Source: Bacteroidota bacterium
GTDB lineage: Bacteria; Bacteroidota; Bacteroidia; Bacteroidales; VadinHA17
Length of the DNA: 9,522 nt
Reading direction: 5' to 3'
NCBI GenBank assembly: GCA_030593185.1
Contig: JAUVHQ010000062.1
Coordinates: 1 to 9,522 of the forward strand
Part shown: one piece after another, positions 1 to 6,195 of the stretch
How the letters are laid out: every line of letters begins with the position of its first letter
Numbering within the stretch: the first letter of the stretch is position 1
Program-made: the position numbers and the translations under genes
The notes under the pieces: model-generated
What the model was told of the DNA's origin: nothing
Database searches by the model: none
The model's input: the letters and a program-made list of their open reading frames with translations, nothing else

Positions 1-1
1 T

Positions 2-193
2 ATGCTGATAATTGAAGTTGATGGAATTACACACGACTGGGAAAAAACATACAGGAAAGATTTAATAAAACAGAAAGATCTTGAATCAGCAGGTTTTATA
101 GTGAACAGATTTACTGATGGGGAAATATTAAATGATATCGGAAGTGTAATTGACAGGATTGAGCAATATGTTTATATGTCTGTGAATATTTGA
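2..193 (+). CDS. DUF559-type endonuclease-like protein, 3' end only
   Basis: This is the C-terminal part of a gene that begins before the window; 63 codons are visible, ending in TGA. The visible part contains IIEVDG (residues 3-8), H11, then a D-x(6)-L-x(3)-G-F-x-V-x-RF segment ending in a helix. This pattern fits the C-terminal half of DUF559, a small PD-(D/E)XK-like nuclease domain related to very-short-patch-repair endonucleases; E5 and D7 would be the acidic residues of the core. Family members are usually about 110-130 residues, so roughly half is missing. The ATG at position 2 is almost certainly internal, because it lies directly before the conserved core strand. An inverted-repeat element starts 2 nt after the stop. 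The cellular role of stand-alone DUF559 proteins is not settled, so no function is claimed beyond nuclease-like. Confidence 0.7.
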   Translation: MLIIEVDGITHDWEKTYRKDLIKQKDLESAGFIVNRFTDGEILNDIGSVIDRIEQYVYMSVNI

Positions 194-194
194 A

Positions 195-304
195 TTCCCC
201 CCTCTAATCTCCCCCAAGGGGGAGACATAGTTGTTCCTTTTTTTGCAGTGAGGCACAGGGGAAAACATTAGTTGTCCCCCTCTTGAGGGGGATTTAGGGG
301 AAGG
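195..304. repeat. Nested G/C-rich inverted-repeat element
   Basis: Two arms of about 30 bp (195-226 and 274-303) are imperfect reverse complements of each other, separated by about 47 bp. Each arm also contains its own snap-back palindrome. In the left arm CTCCCCC-AA-GGGGGAG (209-224) is a perfect 7-bp stem. In the right arm TCCCCCTC-TT-GAGGGGGA (275-292) is a perfect 8-bp stem. The element stands out sharply from the AT-rich surroundings and sits directly behind the DUF559 gene and 32 bp before the regulator gene. Neither hairpin is followed by a T-run, so it is not a typical terminator. It may be a REP-like or miniature mobile element. Confidence 0.75.
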
Positions 305-335
305 AAAAAAATAAGTATAACTAAACTTTTAAATT

Positions 336-1154
336 ATGTATTTTAATACAAACATTAAATTCTTAAGAAAACGGCGTGGACGTACCCAGGATGATGTTGC
401 TCATGCCCTTAATATAAAACGTTCAACTCTTAGTGGTTATGAGAATGGGGTTGCATATCCCAATATTACCACCCTGCTGATTTTTTCCAAATTTTATAAT
501 ATATCAATTGACACGCTTATCAGGGTGGATATTGGCAACCTTTCGGAAAGTCAGCTAAGGCAGCTTGAAGGAGGGTGTGACGTTTATATTAAAGGAAGTA
601 AACTGCGGGTTTTAGCTACAACTGTTGACACTGAAGACAATGAGAATATTGAGCTTGTACCTGAAAAAGCCAAAGCAGGATACCGGACAGGTTATGCCGA
701 TCCTGAATTCATCTCAGAGCTGCCTACATTCAGGCTGCCCTTTCTCTCGCGGGAACGCAAATACAGAACATTTCATTTAAAAGGAGATTCTATGTTGCCT
801 ATACCGGATGGCTCATGGGTTACCGGGGAGTATGTGCAGGATTGGAACGACATTGCCAGCGGGCACGCATACATTGTTTTTACCATAGATGACGGGATCG
901 TATTTAAAGTCATCGAGGATTTAGTAAAGGAAAGACAAGTTTTGAGATTATATTCACTGAACCCCATTTACGCGCCATATGATGTTCATATTAATGAGGT
1001 TAAGGAAATCTGGAAATTTGTTAATTATATAAGCAATGAAGTCCCGGACCCGGTAATTCCGGAAAGCCACCTGATGTCAACTGTAGCAGGATTAAAGCAG
1101 GACCTGGAAAAGCTTAAGTTGCAATTGAAAAGTACTAATACAAATAGTGATTGA
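336..1154 (+). CDS. XRE-family regulator with S24 (LexA/CI-type) autopeptidase domain
   Basis: This is a predicted DNA-binding repressor of 272 residues. Residues about 6-62 form an XRE helix-turn-helix (RTQDDVAHALNIKRSTLSGYENG is the core). Residues about 110-230 form an S24 peptidase-like domain. It has the GDSM motif with S152 as candidate nucleophile and K191 (IVFK) as candidate general base. An Ala117-Gly118 pair lies upstream in KAKAGY and is a candidate self-cleavage site. The distances A117 to S152 (35) and S152 to K191 (39) are close to those of LexA. The tail (about 246-266) is a short charged, Leu-rich helix, possibly a coiled coil. The ATG at 336 places the HTH at the N-terminus as usual for the family; no SD is visible. 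By family knowledge, such proteins cleave themselves when activated by RecA filaments or other signals. Whether this one controls SOS genes, a mobile element or only itself cannot be told. The gene converges on the oxidoreductase, with a 58-nt gap. Confidence 0.85.
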   Translation: MYFNTNIKFLRKRRGRTQDDVAHALNIKRSTLSGYENGVAYPNITTLLIFSKFYNISIDTLIRVDIGNLSESQLRQLEGGCDVYIKGSKLRVLATTVDTEDNENIELVPEKAKAGYRTGYADPEFISELPTFRLPFLSRERKYRTFHLKGDSMLPIPDGSWVTGEYVQDWNDIASGHAYIVFTIDDGIVFKVIEDLVKERQVLRLYSLNPIYAPYDVHINEVKEIWKFVNYISNEVPDPVIPESHLMSTVAGLKQDLEKLKLQLKSTNTNSD

Positions 1155-1212
1155 CATATTGGTCCTAAAATTTATATCGCGCCGGAAATCAGAAGCAAGT
1201 AATTCGGAGTGA

Positions 1213-2331
1213 TTATAATTTTAACAAACCTTTAACGTAATCAGCTATTGAAAGAGATGCAGTAAGTCCAGGAGATTCAATACCAAGCAGATTTACCAGT
1301 CCCGGCATGTTCCTGTTACTCTCCTCGTTTATAATAAAATCCCTGACCGGATCACCGGGTTTTTGGAGTTTTGTACGGATCCCGGCCTGATCAGGTGTCA
1401 GATCATCCAACTCCAGGAAAGGGAGAAAATGCTTTACTGTATTATAAAAAACGACTGAATTCGTGGGATCAACCTTCAAGTCCAGGTTATCATCAGCAAG
1501 CCATATTGCATTAGGTCCGAGTTTTAAGCCACCACCCAGATCAACCGTGGTATGGATCCCTAAACCAACCGTGTTACGTTCGGGAACAGGATAGACAAGA
1601 CTGTTTACATATTTATTCTTACCATTTCCCACTCCAAAATATTCACCCTTCCAGTAATATACCCTGTAATCAGGATCATTAATCTCCAGGTATCCGGCAA
1701 TTTTACCGGCATTAAGTCCGGCAGCATTAACGATCATTTTTGTAGAAAAATTAAATTTTTGTTTATCGGCATCAATCAGATCAACACGGTAGCCATTTTT
1801 AATTTTCTCAATACCAATAACTTCAGCTCCGTAAACCATTTGCGAACCTCCAATAACCGATTCTGCTTCAAGTTGTTTCATCAGGCGATGAGAATCAATG
1901 ATTCCTGATGTGGGAAAGTATAATGCTATGGTTGCTTTTACATATGGTTCAAGCTCATTGACTTCATCCTGCTCAATGATCCTTCCATCTGTGACTCCAT
2001 TGCTCCTTGACCTTTTAAGAATTTCTAATAAATGTGGCTTTTCACTTGATTTTGTAGCTATAATTAGTTTTCCACACTTCCTGTATGGGATATCATTTTT
2101 GTTACAATAAGCATATATCTTCTTTTTTCCTTCCAGGCATAGTTTCCCTTTAAGTGAACCATAAGGATAGTAGATCCCTGAATGTATTACTTCACTGTTC
2201 CTGCTGCTGGTTTCCTGTCCGAAAGTACGGTTCCGTTCAATAACAAACACAGGTCCTTTGCAACCGGACAAAGCTGCAGATACAGCGAGACCAATTACAC
2301 CTGCACCAATAATTGTAACTTCGGCATCCAT
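1213..2331 (-). CDS. FAD-dependent oxidoreductase, L-2-hydroxyglutarate dehydrogenase-like (DAO family)
   Basis: This is a 372-residue flavoprotein. A Rossmann dinucleotide-binding motif GAGVIG (9-14) is followed by E32, the acidic residue that binds the ribose of FAD. The segment SSRNSEVIHSGIYY (42-55), then KLC-x-EG, CGKLI and a TSGIID motif, match the L-2-hydroxyglutarate dehydrogenase/oxidase group of the D-amino-acid-oxidase fold. The C-terminus has GIESPGLTASLSIADYV, the typical FAD-closing end. L2HGDH oxidises L-2-hydroxyglutarate to 2-oxoglutarate. The TSSRNSEVIH variant also occurs in relatives with unproven substrates, so the exact substrate is uncertain and no symbol is given. Length is slightly below the usual ~400 residues of proven LhgO proteins. 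The start codon directly precedes the first beta strand. A candidate promoter lies 27 nt upstream. The gene stands alone, with no partner or electron-transfer gene beside it. Confidence 0.85.
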   Translation of the reverse strand: MDAEVTIIGAGVIGLAVSAALSGCKGPVFVIERNRTFGQETSSRNSEVIHSGIYYPYGSLKGKLCLEGKKKIYAYCNKNDIPYRKCGKLIIATKSSEKPHLLEILKRSRSNGVTDGRIIEQDEVNELEPYVKATIALYFPTSGIIDSHRLMKQLEAESVIGGSQMVYGAEVIGIEKIKNGYRVDLIDADKQKFNFSTKMIVNAAGLNAGKIAGYLEINDPDYRVYYWKGEYFGVGNGKNKYVNSLVYPVPERNTVGLGIHTTVDLGGGLKLGPNAIWLADDNLDLKVDPTNSVVFYNTVKHFLPFLELDDLTPDQAGIRTKLQKPGDPVRDFIINEESNRNMPGLVNLLGIESPGLTASLSIADYVKGLLKL

Positions 2332-2357
2332 TAAATAATTTCTATTATTGTTTAGGA

Positions 2358-2365
2358 CAAAAATA
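2358..2365 (-). promoter_or_regulatory. Candidate -7 promoter element for the L2HGDH-like gene
   Basis: On the minus strand TATTTTTG matches the Bacteroidota -7 consensus TAnnTTTG exactly. A start site a few bases downstream would give a leader of about 20 nt before the ATG at 2331. At the expected 19-nt spacing the -33 region reads TTCT (2385-2388), a poor match to TTTG. The promoter may therefore be weak or activator-dependent. Confidence 0.5.
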
Positions 2366-2422
2366 AGATTTTGTATCAGGGAAGAGAAATACCATTTGTA
2401 TTATTTTCATCTCCATATCAGA

Positions 2423-2458
2423 AATAACGTTATTAATAACGTTATTAATAACGTAATT
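2423..2458. repeat. Three tandem 12-bp palindromes (AATAACGTTATT)
   Basis: Units at 2423-2434 and 2435-2446 are both AATAACGTTATT, a perfect 12-bp palindrome. The third, 2447-2458, is AATAACGTAATT and differs at one base. The units abut without spacers. The array begins 58 bp upstream of the candidate -7 element of the L2HGDH-like gene, within the gap between that gene and tRNA-Lys. It could be a cluster of operators or a simple-sequence expansion; the sequence alone does not decide. Confidence 0.8.
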
Positions 2459-2607
2459 AAAAAATATATATCGTTACCAGGTTCTCAATATTACAAAAAA
2501 TATTATATTTAAAGCTAGGGAAATCAATCCTTTAAATACAAATCTCTTCAGTTGAAACTAAATTTATCTTATAATGAAACTTATTATTAAGATATCTGTG
2601 AAAAACA

Positions 2608-2633
2608 AAAGCCCCGGTGATTATCGGGGCTTT
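2608..2633 (-). terminator. Rho-independent terminator of the tRNA-Lys unit
   Basis: A 9-bp perfect stem (AAAGCCCCG at 2608-2616 with CGGGGCTTT at 2625-2633) closes an 8-nt loop. On the minus strand it is followed by a T-rich tail (TGTTTTT). It lies 5 nt past the 3' end of the tRNA, so it fits as its terminator. Confidence 0.85.
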
Positions 2634-2638
2634 ATGCG

Positions 2639-2711
2639 TGATCCAGCTGGGTCTCGAACCCAGGACCCCATCCTTAAAAGGGATGTGCTCTACCAACTGA
2701 GCTACTGAATC
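2639..2711 (-). tRNA. trnK: tRNA-Lys (anticodon UUU)
   Basis: The minus strand folds into a complete cloverleaf of 73 nt. The acceptor stem is GATTCAG with CTGGATC (one G-T pair) and the discriminator base is A. The D arm is GCTC-loop-GAGC. The anticodon stem CATCC/GGATG encloses the loop CTTTTAA, which reads anticodon TTT (UUU, Lys). A 5-nt variable loop (GGGTC) follows, and the T arm CTGGG-TTCGAGA-CCCAG closes the structure. The 3' CCA is not encoded and must be added after transcription. The gene has its own consensus promoter upstream and a terminator downstream, so it is a single-gene unit. Confidence 0.97.
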
Positions 2712-2724
2712 GTTAGATTGTCCG

Positions 2725-2755
2725 CAAAAGTAATATCATTATTTTTATCTGCAAA
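2725..2755 (-). promoter_or_regulatory. Consensus promoter of tRNA-Lys
   Basis: On the minus strand TTTG (2752-2755) is followed after exactly 19 nt by TACTTTTG (2725-2732). This is a perfect match to the Bacteroidota housekeeping promoter TTTG-N19-TAnnTTTG. The implied start site lies only a few bases before the tRNA 5' end at 2711. Confidence 0.85.
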
Positions 2756-2799
2756 AGGTTTATACAGTTTTTTTTATAACTTATTTTCCTGAATATTTT

Positions 2800-2807
2800 T
2801 AGCTTTG
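2800..2807 (+). promoter_or_regulatory. Candidate -7 promoter element for the SDR gene
   Basis: TAGCTTTG matches TAnnTTTG exactly. The -33 region at 19-nt spacing (TAAC, 2777-2780) is poor. The implied start site around 2812-2815 leaves about 18 nt before the ATG at 2831. It would exclude the upstream in-frame TTG at 2810 as a start. Confidence 0.6.
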
Positions 2808-2830
2808 TATTGTTAGTTAATAATAAAGAA

Positions 2831-3649
2831 ATGAAGGATTTTTTTGTAAATAAAGTTGCTATTGTTACGGGATCATCTTCGGGAATTGGTTTGGCTACTG
2901 CACAACTTCTGGCTGAAAGGGGGGCTAAAATTGTTCTTGCTGCAAGAAATAAAGAGAAACTGGATAAAATTGCGACAGAACTCAAAGAAAAAGGAGCAGA
3001 TGTTTTTGCTGTAAAAACTGATGTGAGTTCAGAACAGGATTGCAGGAACCTGATTGAAGAAACTGTTAGCCATTTCAAAACTATTGATATCCTTATTAAT
3101 AACGCTGGAATTTCTATGAGGGCTTTGTTTAAAGATGTTGACCTTAAAGTGATTCGTACATTAATGGAGGTGAATTTTTTTGGCACTGTTTATTGCACTA
3201 AGTATGCCCTCCCTTATCTAATGGAAAATAAAGGATTTGTTATCGGAGTGTCTTCAGTTGCAGGGTTTCATGGTATGCCGGGACGAATAGGTTACTCAGC
3301 ATCAAAACATGCAATGCATGGATTTATGAGTTCCCTTCGAATTGAAAACCGAAAAACAGACCTTCATGTTATGCTGGTAATTCCCGGGTTCACTGCATCA
3401 AATGTCAGAAGGTCGGCTCTTATTGCCGACGGATCACTTCAGGGTGAATCTCCACGGAAGGAAGGTAAAATGATGATGCCTGCGGAAGTTGCAAAAGCTA
3501 TCTTAAAAGGGATACAAAAAAGAAAAAAAAAGGTACTCCTTACTTTTGTAGCAAAGGGTTCTGCAATTATGAAAAAATGGTATCCATCATATCTGGACAA
3601 ACTTTTTTATTATTACCTGGCAAAAGAACCCGATTCACCTTTTGAATAA
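2831..3649 (+). CDS. Short-chain dehydrogenase/reductase (SDR) family protein
   Basis: This is a classical SDR of 272 residues from the ATG at 2831. An in-frame TTG at 2810 would add 7 residues but falls at the predicted transcript start. The cofactor motif TGSSSGIG is at 13-20, the structural NNAG at 90-93 and the active-site Asn at 115 (MEVNFFG). The catalytic triad is S142, Y155 and K159 (YSASK), with the usual 13-residue S-Y distance. IPGFT follows at the typical post-catalytic PG position. The C-terminal ~45 residues are basic and aromatic, with a run of Lys, as in the DHRS7-like branch. The enzyme should be an NAD(P)(H)-dependent oxidoreductase; the substrate cannot be read from sequence. 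An acyl-CoA thioesterase gene lies 102 nt downstream on the same strand, which hints weakly at a role in acyl or lipid metabolism. Confidence 0.9.
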   Translation: MKDFFVNKVAIVTGSSSGIGLATAQLLAERGAKIVLAARNKEKLDKIATELKEKGADVFAVKTDVSSEQDCRNLIEETVSHFKTIDILINNAGISMRALFKDVDLKVIRTLMEVNFFGTVYCTKYALPYLMENKGFVIGVSSVAGFHGMPGRIGYSASKHAMHGFMSSLRIENRKTDLHVMLVIPGFTASNVRRSALIADGSLQGESPRKEGKMMMPAEVAKAILKGIQKRKKKVLLTFVAKGSAIMKKWYPSYLDKLFYYYLAKEPDSPFE

Positions 3650-3751
3650 CCTGTTAATATTTTATAAGTTCTATATTTAATTGTAAATACTCACTATATA
3701 AGAAGGTGGGTTTAAGGCTTCTAATAAGATAACCTCAAAAATACACATTTC

Positions 3752-4162
3752 ATGTATTCAGCAGAAACACAAGTGAGAGTTAGATATGGTGAAACAGACA
3801 AAATGGGGATTGTATATTACGGCAATTATCCGCTTTATTTTGAAGTGGGACGTACTAACCTGATGCGGGAATTTAACCTTACATACCGGTCAATTGAAAA
3901 TAACGGAATTATACTTCCGGTCACTGAACTGCAAATAAAGTATCATCATCCGGCCGTTTACGATGATCTTCTAACAATAAAAACCACTGTTCCGGTAATG
4001 CCTTCAGTGAAAATACTTTTTAATTATGAAATTTTTAACGAAGACGGAAAGCTGGTGGTTACCGGGAATACAACACTGATTTTTATGAACAATAATACTC
4101 GAAAACCCACCAGACCACCGGATATTTTTATTGAAAAAATTAAACCTTTCTTTAACCCGTAA
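3752..4162 (+). CDS. Acyl-CoA thioesterase, YbgC/4-hydroxybenzoyl-CoA thioesterase type (hotdog fold)
   Basis: This is a 136-residue single-domain hotdog protein of usual family length. The N-terminal block VRVRYGETDKMGIVYYGNY (8-26) is the family signature. D16 is the equivalent of the catalytic Asp of 4-hydroxybenzoyl-CoA thioesterase, followed by the active-site helix YFEVGRTNLMRE. The later LPVTELQIKYHHPAVYDD segment is also characteristic (central strand of the fold). The enzyme should hydrolyse a short or aromatic acyl-CoA to free acid and CoA in the cytoplasm. The usual tol-pal neighbours of ybgC are absent here, so the symbol is not applied. No clear promoter is visible in the 102-nt gap after the SDR gene, so co-transcription with it is possible. 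Confidence 0.9.
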   Translation: MYSAETQVRVRYGETDKMGIVYYGNYPLYFEVGRTNLMREFNLTYRSIENNGIILPVTELQIKYHHPAVYDDLLTIKTTVPVMPSVKILFNYEIFNEDGKLVVTGNTTLIFMNNNTRKPTRPPDIFIEKIKPFFNP

Positions 4163-4225
4163 CACCTGCCCTCTAACCATTAGCTTCAATTAATTACTTC
4201 AAATTGCTTGTTATTGGTTATCTGC

Positions 4226-4257
4226 CTTCTCCGCCAAGGCGGATACGGCGGATGAAG
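4226..4257. repeat. G/C-rich intergenic palindrome with alternative pairing
   Basis: TCCGCC (4230-4235) can pair with either of two GGCGGA copies (4238-4243 or 4247-4252). The outer CTTC (4226-4229) and GAAG (4254-4257) extend the second fold. There is no T-run, so it is not a typical terminator. It looks like a dispersed extragenic palindrome in the gap between the thioesterase and the DUF4252 cluster. Confidence 0.6.
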
Positions 4258-4283
4258 CTTGTTACTGATTACATAACATGTTT

Positions 4284-4355
4284 CTTCGCTCTAAGCCCTT
4301 TGCTCTATGCTCTTATTGCTTTTTTGTGGATTGCCGACTGTAGACTGCCGACTGA
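4284..4355. repeat. Low-complexity intergenic repeats (GCTCTA and GACTGCC types)
   Basis: Region 4288-4314 carries three GCTCTA/GCTCTT units. Region 4331-4355 carries TTGCCGACTG, TAGACTG and CCGACTG in an approximately 10-nt period. The second motif recurs at 8763-8792 on the same strand and at 8624-8670 in the opposite orientation, so it is a dispersed family. Nothing coding is seen in the 280-nt gap 4163-4442. Confidence 0.6.
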
Positions 4356-4369
4356 TTTTTAGTTAAATC

Positions 4370-4397
4370 TGTAATGGATTGATTCCTGGTTCGTCTA
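4370..4397 (+). promoter_or_regulatory. Candidate ECF-sigma-dependent promoter of the DUF4252/sigma cluster
   Basis: TGTAAT (4370-4375) is followed after 16 nt by CGTCTA (4392-4397). This resembles ECF-type promoters (an AAC-like -35 and a CGTC/TCTA-type -10 with about 16 bp between). No housekeeping TAnnTTTG element was found in this leader. The first gene starts at 4443, about 40 nt downstream of the likely start site. Recognition by the sigma factor encoded at 5042 is an inference. Confidence 0.5.
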
Positions 4398-4442
4398 TGT
4401 ATTAGAGATGATATAAATATTAATAATTTAAATGAATGAATT

Positions 4443-4964
4443 ATGAAAAAGTTGAGTTTAATTGTTTTGGTTTCTGTTTTTCCGCTGCTTGTTTTTTCAC
4501 AGCATCCAAGTGTAAATAAACTATTTGAAAAATATGCGGAAAAAGAGGGGTTTACGACAGTGTATATTTCCAAGAACCTTTTTAGAATGGTTGGTGAGAT
4601 GAACCTGGGTGATCCCGATGTGGATGAACTGGTTGATAAGCTTGAAACTATCAAAATCCTTGCTTCAGATTCTGAATTCATAAATGGGAACAACCTTAAT
4701 TTTTATGAAGAAATTATGGATGAATTACCTATTGATGAATATGACGAATTGCTTGTTGTAAAAGAAAAGGATCAGGATGTTATGTTTCTTTCAAAAGAAA
4801 AGAATGGAATAATCACTGAACTTCTTCTTATTGTAGGAGGGAAGGATAGTAATGCCCTAATAAGCATTACGGGAAATATCGATTTAAGACATATTTCCAA
4901 ACTTGCTTCTTCAATGAAGGGTACCGGGATGGAACACTTAGAGAAGCTTGAAGAAGAAAAGTAG
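4443..4964 (+). CDS. Secreted DUF4252-family protein (copy 1)
   Basis: This 173-residue protein has a clear Sec signal peptide: KK, a hydrophobic core (about 5-17), and likely cleavage after S19 giving an N-terminal Gln, common in Bacteroidota. The mature part starts with LFEKYAEKEGFTTVYIS and has the central block NFYEEIMDELPIDEYDELLVVKEKDQD (written here as family landmark from about residue 80 to 106), then ELLLIVGG and ISITGNIDLRHISKL. This fits DUF4252, a family of unknown function usually found near ECF sigma genes. The C-terminus is strongly acidic. No membrane segment other than the signal is seen. It is first in a cluster with an ECF sigma factor and anti-sigma protein, and by eye about half identical to copy 2 at 6196. 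A periplasmic or outer-membrane-associated role in the same signalling circuit is inferred. Confidence 0.85.
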   Translation: MKKLSLIVLVSVFPLLVFSQHPSVNKLFEKYAEKEGFTTVYISKNLFRMVGEMNLGDPDVDELVDKLETIKILASDSEFINGNNLNFYEEIMDELPIDEYDELLVVKEKDQDVMFLSKEKNGIITELLLIVGGKDSNALISITGNIDLRHISKLASSMKGTGMEHLEKLEEEK

Positions 4965-5041
4965 TGTCTTGTCAACAATGAAGACGGGTATGTTATTGTA
5001 TATTGGAATTATTTTTTTGTAAATTTCAGTTTTCCTGAATT

Positions 5042-5587
5042 ATGAATAGCGAAGAGTTTAAAAATATTGTTTTACCTCTAAACAACAAGTTGTACTCTTT
5101 TGCATTCAGAATATTGAAACGCAGGGAGGAAGCGGAGGATGCAATTCAGGAAGTGTTTCTAAAGCTTTGGAAATTAAGGAATAAGCTTAAAGAGTATAGG
5201 AGTCTTGAAGCATTTGCAATGACTGTTACAAGAAACTATTGCCTGGATAAAATCAGGACAACACACACTGTTTTAGTTGAAGATAATTATTATTATAACG
5301 ACCCAATAATGATTGATGATACAGCAGACAGGAAGCTTGACCTGAAAGATGCTGTATCACATGTAAAAGATATTATTAATAATCTGCCCGAACAACAGAG
5401 GATGGTGATACACCTTAGAGATATTGAAGGGAACAGTTATCATGAGATAAGTGAAATCATGAAAGAAAATGTTAATACACTGCGCGTGTCTGTATCACGG
5501 GCAAGGACAAAAGTAAGAGAAGAACTTAATAAACTTTACCAAAATGGATCTAAAGAAAATAGAACTTCTATTGCAAAGATTTTATAG
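5042..5587 (+). CDS. ECF-family RNA polymerase sigma factor
   Basis: This is a 181-residue group 4 (ECF) sigma factor. Sigma region 2 spans about 13-75, with LYSFAFRILKRREEAEDAIQ and the FLKLWK segment that contacts core polymerase and the -10 element. Region 4 spans about 110-165, with LPEQQRMVIHLRDIEG and the helix-turn-helix around YHEISEIMKENVNTLRVSVS that reads the -35. Regions 1 and 3 are absent, as in all ECF factors. The 3' end overlaps the anti-sigma-like gene by 44 nt. It lies 77 nt after the first DUF4252 gene. It probably directs transcription of its own cluster from the promoter candidate at 4370-4397, and is held at the membrane by the next gene's product. The inducing signal is unknown. 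Confidence 0.95.
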   Translation: MNSEEFKNIVLPLNNKLYSFAFRILKRREEAEDAIQEVFLKLWKLRNKLKEYRSLEAFAMTVTRNYCLDKIRTTHTVLVEDNYYYNDPIMIDDTADRKLDLKDAVSHVKDIINNLPEQQRMVIHLRDIEGNSYHEISEIMKENVNTLRVSVSRARTKVREELNKLYQNGSKENRTSIAKIL

Positions 5588-6143
5588 CGGAGAATCTACA
5601 ATCGAAGAGGAAAAGGAGTTAAAGGACTTCTTTACTACAAATGATGTTCCCCGTCACATGTGGGCAGAACAGGAATTATTTACCTATTATCATGTAGGAG
5701 GCAAGGATGAAAAACCTGACAAGGAACTTGAGAATAAAATCATAAATGTTATTAAAGGAGCAGAACAGGAAGGAGCAAAAAGATTTGCAAAACGTAAAAA
5801 GATACTTTATATGGTAAGCAGTGCTGCTGCAGTAATAGCATTACTGATAGTTGTATATTTTGCTTTTATTTTCAATACTTCCATGCAGGATACTTATAAT
5901 AATCCGGAAATTGCCTATATGCAAACAAAAGAAACTCTTCTTTTTGTATCTGCGAAACTCAACGAGGGAACAAAAGATCTCTATGCTATTGGGAAATTGG
6001 ATGAAGCAACGAAGCCATTAAGCAATATTTCTAAAATTGAATACAGCACCAAAAGTATCTATACAATTTCCCTTTTTGGAACAGGTTTAAGAAATTTGGA
6101 GATTTTATCAAAAATTATTAATCCAATCGAAGATAATATTTGA
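5544..6143 (+). CDS. Probable membrane anti-sigma factor
   Basis: This 199-residue protein starts inside the sigma gene, with a 44-nt overlap in a different frame, which implies translational coupling and matched amounts. Residues 1-85 are a soluble cytoplasmic domain beginning LLLQRFYSGESTIEEEKELKDFF, the usual N-terminus of Bacteroidota anti-sigma proteins (about 8-30). A basic stretch (KRFAKRKKI, 79-87) precedes one transmembrane helix (about 88-110). The outer part (111-199) has DTYNNPEIAYMQTKETLLFVS, a segment I associate with anti-sigma-like proteins beside DUF4252 genes. It has no HxxxCxxC zinc motif and no FecR-type sensor domain. Positive-inside topology puts the N-terminus in the cytoplasm, where it could bind the sigma factor. 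The function is inferred from position and architecture. Confidence 0.75.
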   Translation: MDLKKIELLLQRFYSGESTIEEEKELKDFFTTNDVPRHMWAEQELFTYYHVGGKDEKPDKELENKIINVIKGAEQEGAKRFAKRKKILYMVSSAAAVIALLIVVYFAFIFNTSMQDTYNNPEIAYMQTKETLLFVSAKLNEGTKDLYAIGKLDEATKPLSNISKIEYSTKSIYTISLFGTGLRNLEILSKIINPIEDNI

Positions 6144-6195
6144 TTGTAAATAACATTTTTGTACAATATTTAATTCCATAAATAAATTAAAAAAA

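Noticed and set aside
195..304. CRISPR array or rho-independent terminator at the G/C-rich repeats
   Set aside because: There are only two arms in inverted, not direct, orientation, with no regular spacers. The hairpins lack T-runs.
2810..2830. Upstream TTG start for the SDR gene adding 7 residues
   Set aside because: The TTG lies at the predicted transcript start just after TAGCTTTG, and the added residues are not part of the SDR fold. The ATG at 2831 gives a normal N-terminus.
2713..3186. Minus-strand frame of 157 codons opposite the SDR gene
   Set aside because: It is antisense to the conserved SDR coding region, runs over the tRNA/SDR promoter region, and encodes a Ser/Leu-rich sequence typical of a shadow frame.
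6143..6167. ATTGTA-N13-TACAAT inverted repeat before DUF4252 copy 2
   Set aside because: The arms are only 6 bp in very AT-rich DNA and overlap the anti-sigma stop codon; chance is likely.
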